DNA of 47,862 nucleotides from Candidatus Poribacteria bacterium (GTDB lineage: Bacteria > Poribacteria > WGA-4E > WGA-3G), in NCBI GenBank assembly GCA_022825825.1, contig JAJDWA010000068.1:1-47862 (forward strand). The letters are read 5' to 3'. The notes under the pieces are model-generated. The model made no database searches. It was given only the letters and a program-made list of their open reading frames with translations, and was not told the DNA's origin. Position 1 is the stretch's first letter. Each line of letters starts with the position of its first letter. This document shows positions 32,799-40,398 of this stretch, piece by piece. Made by a program: the position numbers and the translations under genes.

Positions 32799-33878
32799 TT
32801 GGGTAAACTAAAACACTTGGCACTTATCGGATGCTGTTTTCTAATCATATTGTCCGCATCGGCAGAAAACTATACTGGCGATTTTTTAACGAACGGCATT
32901 GGGGCACGCGCCCTTGGGCTTGGTGGTGCTTACGTTAGTATTGCTGACGATGCTACTGCTACCTACTGGAATCCTGCGGGAATTGCAGGTGTTCCGCAAA
33001 ATTATCAAGTCTGTATGATGCATGCGACACGCCGTTCAGGATTAGGGGCATTTAGTTATGTCAGCGGCATCGGAAAAATCTTACCGCAACTGACGCTTGG
33101 TCTCTCATGGATTCGCGCTGGTATTGATGACATTCCTATCTATTACGATGTGCCAGCGTTTGATCCCGCAATTAGTGCTGACCAACGCAAAAACGACCCG
33201 AAATATCGACCACGAGAAGAAGACTTTACGCCTTCAGGTTATCTTAACGATAGTGAAAACGCTTTTGTGCTATCATTTGCAACACGCGTTGCCATCAGCC
33301 AATCGTGGTGGGATAACTTCGGTAGGGATTCTGTTCCGCCCGAATTTCTGTTCGGTGTAAATGTGAAAGGTATCTTTCAGAATTTCAATGGAGTAGGCGA
33401 TCTTGACGAGGTTACTTCTATGTTCTCAACTTACGGAAGTCGCGGGTACGGTTTTGATGCGGGTATGTTAATGCGTTTGCCAGACATGAATGCACTTTTT
33501 GGGCTTGAGAACGCAGGTGGGTTTGCTTTTGGCGTTAATCTTCAAGATATATCACAGACAACTTTGACATGGAATACCGTACCCGCACTCAAAGAATCAA
33601 TTCCAGCGAATCTGAATATAGGTCTTGCCTATTTCACGAAACTTCTTTTTAATCGTGAATTAATTTTATCCTATCAATGGCAAGAACGTTATGGTGGACA
33701 AACGCATCTCGGCATAGAATACCAACTCAGCCCTCCATTAGCAGTACGCGTAGGCTATCGTGATACTCGGTTAACAAGTGGAGTCGGGATCCAACTCAGA
33801 CAGTTCCGACTTGATTATGCACTGCTCCTCGGTGATCTAATTAACACACATTTTTTGAGTGTGTTGTGGACTTTTTAA
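32799..33878 (+). CDS. PorV/PorQ-type outer-membrane beta-barrel protein
   Basis: A 359-residue protein with a signal peptide (hydrophobic residues about 7-22) and the FadL-like PorV/PorQ opening: FLTNGIGARALGLGGAYVSIADDATATYWNPAG. Alternating strands continue to the end (LSVLWTF, an outer-membrane-type C-terminal Phe). In Bacteroidetes PorV is a shuttle for the type IX secretion system, but no T9SS gene is present here and the role is uncertain. Start is a TTG after AAGGAAAT. Its stop overlaps that of the converging MFS gene at TTAA (33875-33878). A paralogue is at 38458. Confidence 0.82.
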   Translation: MGKLKHLALIGCCFLIILSASAENYTGDFLTNGIGARALGLGGAYVSIADDATATYWNPAGIAGVPQNYQVCMMHATRRSGLGAFSYVSGIGKILPQLTLGLSWIRAGIDDIPIYYDVPAFDPAISADQRKNDPKYRPREEDFTPSGYLNDSENAFVLSFATRVAISQSWWDNFGRDSVPPEFLFGVNVKGIFQNFNGVGDLDEVTSMFSTYGSRGYGFDAGMLMRLPDMNALFGLENAGGFAFGVNLQDISQTTLTWNTVPALKESIPANLNIGLAYFTKLLFNRELILSYQWQERYGGQTHLGIEYQLSPPLAVRVGYRDTRLTSGVGIQLRQFRLDYALLLGDLINTHFLSVLWTF

Positions 33879-35104
33879 TCAGATTTTGGGTTAGACAAAT
33901 CTGGTTGACTTCTGAGGAATATCACCAGTGGGGATACCATCAACGGCACCATTACTAACCAATCCAGCACAATAGGTAATCCGTACTTATCAGCCAAAGC
34001 ACCGACAATCAAATTTAATAATCCACCCACACCCCACGATGCCCCCATCATAAAACTTGATGCGATGTTCTCATGCCCACGCAAAATAATCTGTGCTACT
34101 ATAATGTTTAAGGTAATTGAACTTGATAGGACTACGTTACCCAAAAACAGAAATACCAGAGAAATGATACCCTGCGTGTGAAGTGCGACATAGAGCAGTG
34201 GCGGTGCAACAACAAGTGAGAACAACAGTAAAATAAGTGTATGTACACGACTTAACACCCATCCACTTCCCATAATACCCATAGAACCTGCAAAGATATA
34301 GAGTGCAACAACTAAAGAACGCATCTGATCTGAATAATTCAGATCATTTAAGTAGATGGAGAGAAAGTTCTCTAATCCTATCCCAGTGACCGTTCGAAAC
34401 GAGGCAATAACAAACAGTACAATTAGTGGGAACAGATGGGGTTGGACAACAATCCAAAAGGATTCTCGTTGTGTCTTTCCTACATGTGATAGTACACGAG
34501 TAGACGCGGTCAGGTCAAGTCCATGTTCAAATTTCAATATGATAGGTACCGATAACGCTACAAGTAAACCCGGTATCATTTCCCAAATTAAATGTCCGTA
34601 CCCGAGGCGATATGGTATCAAAAGTAGTACTACTGGACCAATAGCGCGTCCAATATTACCACCTGTGAGAAAAATGGAAATTCCCATACCTCTTGTTTCA
34701 GCTGCGAGTGCCCCTGCATAAGTGGTCGCTTGTGGATGAAATGCTGCGACACCAGTGCCACCGATAGCTAATAACACAAGGGCAATAGTTGTTGAAGGAA
34801 CGAGACTCACCAGGCCTAAACCGATTACCGTGAATGCAACTCCGAATGTAATGAAATGTATAGTCCTTACCCTATCCGACAACCATCCAAAGAAAACCTG
34901 TCCAAGAGAACTGAAAAGGCTATAGACTGAGATCAGAATACCCGCAAAACTATTCCGCGTCGTTGCGGAAGCAAGGTTAGCTAATAAACGCGGTTGTAAA
35001 TGTGGAAATAGGTTGGCGTAAGAATCAAGGACGGTATGTGTGAATGTGAGGAAAAAGAACTGGTTGCGTGTTGATGAATTCGAAGGTTCCGAGCCATTTT
35101 TCAT
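33875..35104 (-). CDS. MFS transporter, fosmidomycin-resistance-like
   Basis: A 409-residue major facilitator with about 12 hydrophobic segments. The loop motif FGWLSDRVRTIHF between TM2 and TM3 is typical, and GGTGVAAFHPQATTYAG matches the Fsr (fosmidomycin resistance) group. It probably exports a small hydrophilic compound or drug by proton antiport; the substrate is unknown. It converges on the PorV gene and overlaps its stop. A short MITE-like element (35127-35182) sits just upstream of its start. Confidence 0.85.
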   Translation of the reverse strand: MKNGSEPSNSSTRNQFFFLTFTHTVLDSYANLFPHLQPRLLANLASATTRNSFAGILISVYSLFSSLGQVFFGWLSDRVRTIHFITFGVAFTVIGLGLVSLVPSTTIALVLLAIGGTGVAAFHPQATTYAGALAAETRGMGISIFLTGGNIGRAIGPVVLLLIPYRLGYGHLIWEMIPGLLVALSVPIILKFEHGLDLTASTRVLSHVGKTQRESFWIVVQPHLFPLIVLFVIASFRTVTGIGLENFLSIYLNDLNYSDQMRSLVVALYIFAGSMGIMGSGWVLSRVHTLILLLFSLVVAPPLLYVALHTQGIISLVFLFLGNVVLSSSITLNIIVAQIILRGHENIASSFMMGASWGVGGLLNLIVGALADKYGLPIVLDWLVMVPLMVSPLVIFLRSQPDLSNPKSD

Positions 35105-35126
35105 AGTATTGAAAATTACAATTATT

Positions 35127-35182
35127 AGAACTTACGCATTCCCCCTTATCAGTGGGACTTTAAGAAAAAATGCGTAAGTCCT
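35127..35182. repeat. Short MITE-like element
   Basis: AGAACTTACGCA (35127-35138) and TGCGTAAGTCCT (35171-35182) are terminal inverted repeats differing at one position. The interior holds CCCCCTTATC AGTGGGACTT, also present in the larger element at 45714-45861. It looks like an internally deleted copy of that element. Confidence 0.6.
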
Positions 35183-35314
35183 GAATTATTAAACACTTTG
35201 TAAGTGCGCCAGTAAAATTTACAGTCTTATATTGATGGGCAAATGTCTATATAATTTTAGTTTTAATATAGTTAAAACTGAATGGTTTTCTATCCTACGT
35301 TACAAAGGTTGCGG

Positions 35315-35594
35315 CTAAGCAGGTTTCATGGTTAGATCGATTCGTGCGCTTAAGTTTACATTTCCATTAGAGTTTTTTATTTCTTTAGAAATTTTGAGCA
35401 CCCACGCTTCAACCTGGTCACCTTCATTGACAGAGCTCAACATTTCCGAATTAGGAATCATCCCATCAATTCCCTCTTCCAGCTTAACGAAAGCTCCGAA
35501 TTTTTTCAATTTTGTGATGTGACCGGCAATCTTTTTTTGATGGGATATTTCTTTTTTATGTAGTGCCAGTCTTTCAAACTCAAAGAGATTTGAT
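35315..35594 (-). pseudogene. S1 RNA-binding domain, orphaned from upstream IF2-N gene
   Basis: From about 35592 the minus strand encodes a clean S1-domain protein (FERLALHKK, then KIAGHITKLKKFGAFVKLEE, GIDGMIPNSEM, GDQVEAWVLKIS), ending at 35315. There is no ATG/GTG/TTG start upstream of the S1 fold; a TTG at 35509 lies inside it and would remove its first strand. The stretch begins right after an in-frame TGA and lies about 10 nt downstream of the IF2-N gene, in a +1 frame relative to it. The most economical reading is one gene (IF2-N plus S1) with a frameshift, natural or from sequencing. A separate gene with a rare start is the alternative. Confidence 0.6.
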
Positions 35595-35600
35595 CATTTT

Positions 35601-35990
35601 CTAGATCAACATTACTTCAAAACCTAAACGTCTGCCTAGATCTAACAGAGTATCGTAATCTAAACTTTGGTCAACCTTTGCCGTCACATTTAATTCCCTC
35701 AAAGACTTGCCCAAATCCATTGGTTGTATTTTAAGTAATGATGCTAGTGAGCCGACTGTCGATCCCTCTAAAACCTGCAACGAAACTTCGTCCGACTTCT
35801 CTCTTTCTGGCGTGATTTTAACTTCTGTTTTTTGTTTAAGGGCTAAATTGGATTCAACTGACATAATTGTTTCTGGATCTAAAGTAGACATGTGGTTTTT
35901 TACTTTAACGCCTGAGTCTATTAATTTTTTAATGAATATTTTACTACTTAATCCATGTTTTTTTGCCAATTCATAAACTCTCATATTCAT
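35601..35990 (-). CDS. IF2 N-terminal domain protein
   Basis: A 129-residue protein starting MNMRVYELAKKHGLSSKIFI, a clear IF2-N (winged-helix-like) domain as at the start of translation initiation factor IF-2. A second, more divergent copy covers residues about 70-128 (TVGSLASLLKIQPMDLGKSL). The GTPase part of IF-2 is absent. An AAAGGAAAAC site precedes the start. The frame stops at 35601, but an S1 domain follows in the +1 frame at 35315-35594, so the intact protein was probably IF2-N, IF2-N, S1, presumably an RNA- or ribosome-binding protein. Confidence 0.75.
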   Translation of the reverse strand: MNMRVYELAKKHGLSSKIFIKKLIDSGVKVKNHMSTLDPETIMSVESNLALKQKTEVKITPEREKSDEVSLQVLEGSTVGSLASLLKIQPMDLGKSLRELNVTAKVDQSLDYDTLLDLGRRLGFEVMLI

Positions 35991-36041
35991 GTATGTTTTC
36001 CTTTAGTTTATTTTCTTAGGACCTACGCAATTCCCTGGGAT

Positions 36042-36061
36042 GTGCGGTTAGGAAACCGCAC
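36042..36061. repeat. Palindromic hairpin repeat
   Basis: GTGCGGTT and AACCGCAC form a perfect 8-bp stem at 36042-36061, followed by CTACC. The sequence equals the arm of the larger repeat at 10641-10660. An ACCTACGCA just before it (36021-36029) resembles a MITE end, suggesting one repeat inserted into another. Confidence 0.55.
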
Positions 36062-36162
36062 CTACCGCTTGATAATAGGGATAATTCCGTGCTGTGTGCA
36101 AGTCCTGTTGTCTCGGTTTACTTGTTACTTGTATATTTTAGTTTTTGTTCAATGATCAGAAT

Positions 36163-36420
36163 TTATTTAAAGATAGCAACAACAACAGAGATGATCAGTG
36201 CCCCGATGGCACATGCGGTGACTATCCAGCTGCGCATCCCTGCAATCGCACTTTGCTTGCCTTTGAGTTCTGATATACCGTTCTCAACATCACGAAGTCT
36301 TGTATCCATTCCATCTAAACGCTGATTGACTTCTGTAAAACGTTGATTGACTTCTGCAAAGTCTGCTTTGACTTGATCAAAACCGTCTTTCATCAGTTGA
36401 TAGAGTTCTTCATTTGTCAT
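36163..36420 (-). CDS. Small coiled-coil protein with C-terminal membrane anchor
   Basis: An 85-residue protein. Residues about 5-55 form an uninterrupted amphipathic helix with a repeated unit (FAEVNQRFTEVNQRL), followed by a C-terminal hydrophobic helix (about 63-84). This is a tail-anchored coiled-coil layout like that of XhlA/DUF1640-type proteins. The start has a GGAGGAAAAA site. Function is unknown; such proteins often oligomerise at the inner membrane. It lies about 105 nt downstream of the helicase gene on the same strand and could be co-transcribed with it. Confidence 0.65.
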   Translation of the reverse strand: MTNEELYQLMKDGFDQVKADFAEVNQRFTEVNQRLDGMDTRLRDVENGISELKGKQSAIAGMRSWIVTACAIGALIISVVVAIFK

Positions 36421-36525
36421 TTTTTCCTCCTTTGGCTTCTCACCAGTGTTGTCGGTCTAGATTCAATTCTCGCTGCGACAAGGTTGTTGTAGGTGAGAGT
36501 CCCACTCAGTAATTGATAACATATT

Positions 36526-38277
36526 TTACCTTTTTTTAGAGGCTTTGTCAAGAGCTGTATAAGGTGTTTTCTTCTTTTGAGCCTTCCTTCTTGCGCGCCA
36601 ATACGCAAACTGCCGATAATAATAACCCAAATTCTTCGGAATATTCTTGAACTCAGGTACGAATTGACATGTTCCACCGAGAACAACTAACTGCTCCTTT
36701 GCACGCGTCATTGCTACATAAAAAACGCGGCGTTCCTCTTCAAGGACGGTATCCTTCCGAGGAAACCTACGATCCAACGTATTGTGAATAAGAATAACCT
36801 TTTCCCATTCACGTCCCTTTGCTCTGTGTATTGTCGTCACCTCTACTGGAGAAGATAAGGACTCGCTTGAGAGTATCTCCTCAATCCGATCAACCTCGTA
36901 GTTCGTTCTAACAAGGATTGCCGTTTCAATAGATTCGGATAATTGCTGTAGTAGATATTTTTTGATGGTTTCAGGTGTTGTCTCTATAATGTCTATCTCA
37001 TTTCTTATCGGATTATAGGAACGTAGGTTTTTCCGAATCCGAGGCTTGTTTCGTTCAATTATGGCTCTTGCATGCTCCACAATTGTTGATGTGGAACGAT
37101 AATTACGGGTAATCTCATATTTTTTAACATCTGATCGATTGGAAAATTTCTGCATAATATGAGAATCACCACCACGAAAACTATAAATCGCTTGGTCATC
37201 ATCTCCGACCGCGAAAAGGTTCTCTGATAACTGCGAAATCAACCGATAATCAATTGGCGCTATATCTTGGAATTCGTCAACAAGCACATAAGGGTATCTA
37301 TCTTGATAGGTCTGGCGGATATCTGGACAAGTTTCAAACAAGTTTGCAGCGTAAATAATCATATCCTCAAAGTCAACAGCATTCGCGGCTGATTTTTGGT
37401 CTTCATATTTCTTTGCGAATTCACGTGCAACAGGATTTTGTAATGTGTTTGGCTCAAAGAGTCCGGTTTCAACTTGGCGTTTTGCTCGCATAACAATCTC
37501 TTTTATATCGTAGAAACGATCACGCAGATTTTCAAAATCAGGGTCTCTGTCCAGATGATCAGTGTATTGAATATTAAAATGTTGACAGAACATCTCAAGC
37601 ATAAGTTGATTGCTAAATTGCTCTCGCATCGGGTCTGCGCGGTTAAACACTTCACCACATTTTTTGTAATACCTAATCCAGTGTGCCTCGCGTCTGTTTG
37701 CCTCTCTTCCTTCAACCTGTTCCAATACTTTGAAAACGAACTGCATTTCTCCTTCAGCACGGATAGCTTGACGGAGTCGATCATTTGATGAGTGGTCAAA
37801 ATGTTCACGTCGACGCCGTTCAGGATTTGTTGACTGTCCTATGTAACACTTACCTGTTAGTTTGCTTTCAATTTTATAGATGAAAACCGTAGTGGTTGCA
37901 GCTTTCTGATCAATCTGGTTCTTTTCTTGGGCAATGATTTTGTCTATCTCTCCCGACCAAATTTCGGGACGGTGTCTAAATCCTGCGCGTTTGTAGTTTG
38001 TGGTGACAATATCTTTCCCAAAAGCGTGGAGCGTACGGATGACAGGTAAAGTTTCTTTTGGCTTTAGCCCAAAGATAATCCGATTTTCCATTTCTTCAAC
38101 TGCTTTTCTATTAAATGCTATGGCAAGGATTTTTGAAGGAGGGATATTCTGAGTTTGAATGAGGTTCAGAATACGTGCTGTTACGACTCTGGTTTTACCA
38201 CTCCCCGGTCCAGCAATAACAATGGCAGGTCCAGTAAAGTGGTTGACAGCTTTTTCTTGGTTTTTATCAAGATTCAT
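36526..38277 (-). CDS. UvrD-like SF1 helicase with inserted GIY-YIG nuclease domain
   Basis: A 583-residue superfamily 1A helicase. Motifs: Walker A GPGSGKT (23-29), Ia LAIAFNRKAVEEM, II LVDEFQDI (332-339), III VGDDDQAIYSFRGG, IV NYRST, V TTIHRAKGREWE and VI RRVFYVAMTRAKEQL. Between motif Ib and motif II (about residues 129-213) sits a GIY-YIG domain: IYKI, GKCYIGQS, arginines in NPERRRREH, a candidate catalytic Glu in NRREAHWIRYY (E197) and FNRADP. It is shorter than UvrD/Rep (about 680-720), so the 2B region seems reduced. The layout predicts a motor that unwinds DNA and nicks it, perhaps a repair or anti-mobile-element enzyme. No good ribosome binding site was seen. Confidence 0.88.
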   Translation of the reverse strand: MNLDKNQEKAVNHFTGPAIVIAGPGSGKTRVVTARILNLIQTQNIPPSKILAIAFNRKAVEEMENRIIFGLKPKETLPVIRTLHAFGKDIVTTNYKRAGFRHRPEIWSGEIDKIIAQEKNQIDQKAATTTVFIYKIESKLTGKCYIGQSTNPERRRREHFDHSSNDRLRQAIRAEGEMQFVFKVLEQVEGREANRREAHWIRYYKKCGEVFNRADPMREQFSNQLMLEMFCQHFNIQYTDHLDRDPDFENLRDRFYDIKEIVMRAKRQVETGLFEPNTLQNPVAREFAKKYEDQKSAANAVDFEDMIIYAANLFETCPDIRQTYQDRYPYVLVDEFQDIAPIDYRLISQLSENLFAVGDDDQAIYSFRGGDSHIMQKFSNRSDVKKYEITRNYRSTSTIVEHARAIIERNKPRIRKNLRSYNPIRNEIDIIETTPETIKKYLLQQLSESIETAILVRTNYEVDRIEEILSSESLSSPVEVTTIHRAKGREWEKVILIHNTLDRRFPRKDTVLEEERRVFYVAMTRAKEQLVVLGGTCQFVPEFKNIPKNLGYYYRQFAYWRARRKAQKKKTPYTALDKASKKR

Positions 38278-38364
38278 ATTTGATTGTAGGAAAGAATATT
38301 TATGCTTAGTATATCATCAGAGAGCTGCAAAGTCAAAACGTTTGTAACTTCAAGAAAATGGAAG

Positions 38365-38393
38365 TTGACTTGAACAAACCTATATGATATAAT
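38365..38393 (+). promoter_or_regulatory. Promoter of the second PorV gene
   Basis: TTGACT (38365-38370), a 17-nt spacer and a perfect TATAAT (38388-38393). Transcription would start near 38400, about 58 nt before the ATG at 38458. Confidence 0.75.
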
Positions 38394-38457
38394 ATTCACA
38401 TACAATTTAGGAACAAATTCAGAAACCTGGCGAACCTTGTTGATAGTTAAAAACATT

Positions 38458-39387
38458 ATGAATTACATCTTTACTTATATTCTCATCATAACTTCCATCC
38501 TCGTTTGTATACCCGTAGCAGCTGATAGCACAGACATTCACGAAAATGCTGGAACTCGTGCGATGACATTTCTCAAGATAGGTGTTGGTGCTAAGGCGAT
38601 CGGAATGGGAGAGTCTCAAGTCGCCGCGACAGATGATCTTTACGCTTCGTTTTGGAATCCTGCGGGTCTCACAAAAATACAAAAACCGCAACTTGCGCTC
38701 ATGCATAACGAATGGTTCGCAAAAATCAATCATGAGTTTTTGGGGTTTGCTCTTCCGATTGGAAAAAATACTGTTGGTGCAAGTGCTAATTTCTTATCCT
38801 TCGGTGAATTGCAAGGACGCGATCAAGAAGGAAACGAAACAACCCTTTTTCGACCTTACGATTTAGTGGTAGCACTTTCCTATGCTCGCAGCTTTAGTCC
38901 GAGGCTCGCTTTCGGGGTAAATGCCAAACTCCTGCGGGAACAAATTGCTGAAGATAGCGGACGTGGGATTGCATTCGATCTCGGTGGGTTATATGCTTTT
39001 GCTAACGTTCCGCTTTCACTCGGTTTTAACGCACAACATATCGGCCCTCGAGTGCAGTACGTTGAGGATGCGTTTGAACTCCCCTTCACGTTCAGATTAG
39101 GAACAGCATATAAACTATGGAACGATGCTGCTGTCCTGACAATGGATTTTATTCGTCCCACCGACAACGATAATTCCATCGGGATAGGAGCGGCTTACAC
39201 AATAGGTAACATTTTGCAACTGCGGGCAGGTTATAATTACAAATTCGGTGGAAACGATTTAGGGGCAACTTCAGGACTTAGAGGCGGTTTTGGACTGACT
39301 CTCCGAAAATTTCAAATTGATTACGCACTCGTCCCGTTAGGTGATTTGGGGCTAACACACCGATTCTCTTTGCTTGCTAATTTTTAG
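38458..39387 (+). CDS. PorV/PorQ-type outer-membrane beta-barrel protein
   Basis: About 309 residues: a signal peptide (MNYIFTYILIITSILV, cleavage near VAA) then the PorV/PorQ opening AMTFLKIGVGAKAIGMGESQ and ASFWNPAGLTKIQKPQL. The rest is a series of amphipathic strands ending in SLLANF, with the terminal Phe of outer-membrane barrels. ATG at 38458 is used because it gives a standard signal peptide; a TTG seven codons upstream is possible. It is a paralogue of the gene at 32799. It may transport hydrophobic compounds or carry exported proteins, but the function is not established here. Confidence 0.8.
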   Translation: MNYIFTYILIITSILVCIPVAADSTDIHENAGTRAMTFLKIGVGAKAIGMGESQVAATDDLYASFWNPAGLTKIQKPQLALMHNEWFAKINHEFLGFALPIGKNTVGASANFLSFGELQGRDQEGNETTLFRPYDLVVALSYARSFSPRLAFGVNAKLLREQIAEDSGRGIAFDLGGLYAFANVPLSLGFNAQHIGPRVQYVEDAFELPFTFRLGTAYKLWNDAAVLTMDFIRPTDNDNSIGIGAAYTIGNILQLRAGYNYKFGGNDLGATSGLRGGFGLTLRKFQIDYALVPLGDLGLTHRFSLLANF

Positions 39388-39392
39388 CAGTA

Positions 39393-40091
39393 TCATTCAG
39401 AAGCAGCTTTAATAAACGCTTCAAATAGTTTGCGTCTGTGTTCACGGAATTCGCTGGTTTCAAGCATCCGTTCTGGATGATATTGCACACCTACGACAAA
39501 TTGTTTTGATGGATTTTCCACTGCCTCAATGATGCCATCTTCTGACCGCGCTGCGACAACAAACCCTTCGCCGATCTCTTCCAATGCTTGATGATGGGCT
39601 GAGTTGACGACATCTATCCTTTCGCCTATTATTTTCCCAAGTATACTCTCATGTTTAATCTCAATTTGATGTTGAGAATCCTCACCTTCTATTTTTGGAT
39701 GTGTGAGTGCTTCCTGCGGGTATTCCGATTCTATATCTTGATAAAGACTTCCTCCCATACCAACATTCATTACCTGAATTCCACGGCAAATCCCAAAAAC
39801 AGGAGTCTCTTTTTCAATTGCTTCCTTGAATAAGGATAATTCTAATTCATCGCGCGCTTCGTCTACATATTTTAGTTTTGGATGCCACTCTTGATTAAAA
39901 TGGTCTGGATGTATATCACCTCCACCAGGAAGCAGTAGCGCATCAATAGTGGTAATAAACTCCACAGTAGATTGTTCGCCACGTATTAAAAAGGATACTT
40001 TGCCACCATGCTCTTCAATTGCCTTTTCATAGTTTTTGAAATTTTGCGCTGCTGTCTCATCTACGGCAGGGATTCCAATAATAGGGGTCAT
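39393..40091 (-). CDS. puuD: Class I glutamine amidotransferase-like hydrolase (peptidase C26)
   Basis: A 232-residue gamma-glutamyl-gamma-aminobutyrate hydrolase-like protein. The nucleophile is C102 in FGICRGIQVMN, with the catalytic pair H205 and E207 in VQYHPE and the oxyanion loop LLLPGGGDIHP. This branch hydrolyses gamma-glutamyl amides, as in the Puu route of putrescine breakdown. A polyamine-binding protein gene lies in the same window, but the other puu genes are absent, so the symbol is tentative. A strong AAGGAGAGG site precedes the start. It converges on the PorV gene with a 5-nt gap. Confidence 0.82.
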   Translation of the reverse strand: MTPIIGIPAVDETAAQNFKNYEKAIEEHGGKVSFLIRGEQSTVEFITTIDALLLPGGGDIHPDHFNQEWHPKLKYVDEARDELELSLFKEAIEKETPVFGICRGIQVMNVGMGGSLYQDIESEYPQEALTHPKIEGEDSQHQIEIKHESILGKIIGERIDVVNSAHHQALEEIGEGFVVAARSEDGIIEAVENPSKQFVVGVQYHPERMLETSEFREHRRKLFEAFIKAASE

Positions 40092-40119
40092 ATTTTATCC
40101 TCTCCTTATAATGTTTGGT

Positions 40120-40395
40120 TTAAAGTGTATCTTCTTGGCTCATGTTAAGATTGAGTGCGTCGAACGAATTTTGATATGAACTCAACAGTGACAAATTTGA
40201 TATTAATAGCAAATTCACGGATAATGATATATCCTGCGAAGAACTTCTTATGAGCACCCCAACTGATAGACGATCATTTTCATAAGTGCCATGCCCTGCG
40301 TTTATTCCCCGACCACGCGGTGGATCCTTTGGGTCACGATGCTGTTCTCCTTTTTCATGAGCGTTTTGAAACATCTCATCTGTTTCTGTTACCGT
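40120..40395 (-). pseudogene. IS1595/ISXO2-type transposase fragment
   Basis: The minus strand encodes TDEMFQNAHEKGEQHRDPKD followed by DPPRGRG, GHGTYENDRLSVGVL, which resembles the first catalytic Asp region and the RGRG linker of ISXO2-like (IS1595 family) transposases. The frame then runs into unrelated Ser/Leu-rich sequence and stops. Only about 50 residues of a protein of about 300 residues are preserved, and no terminal repeats were found, so it is a relic. It sits between the secreted WD40 gene and the amidotransferase gene. Confidence 0.55.
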
Positions 40396-40398
40396 TAG

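Noticed and set aside
32799..39387. Type IX secretion system implied by the two PorV-like genes
   Set aside because: PorV-type barrels also occur without T9SS, and no other T9SS component or C-terminal sorting domain was seen.
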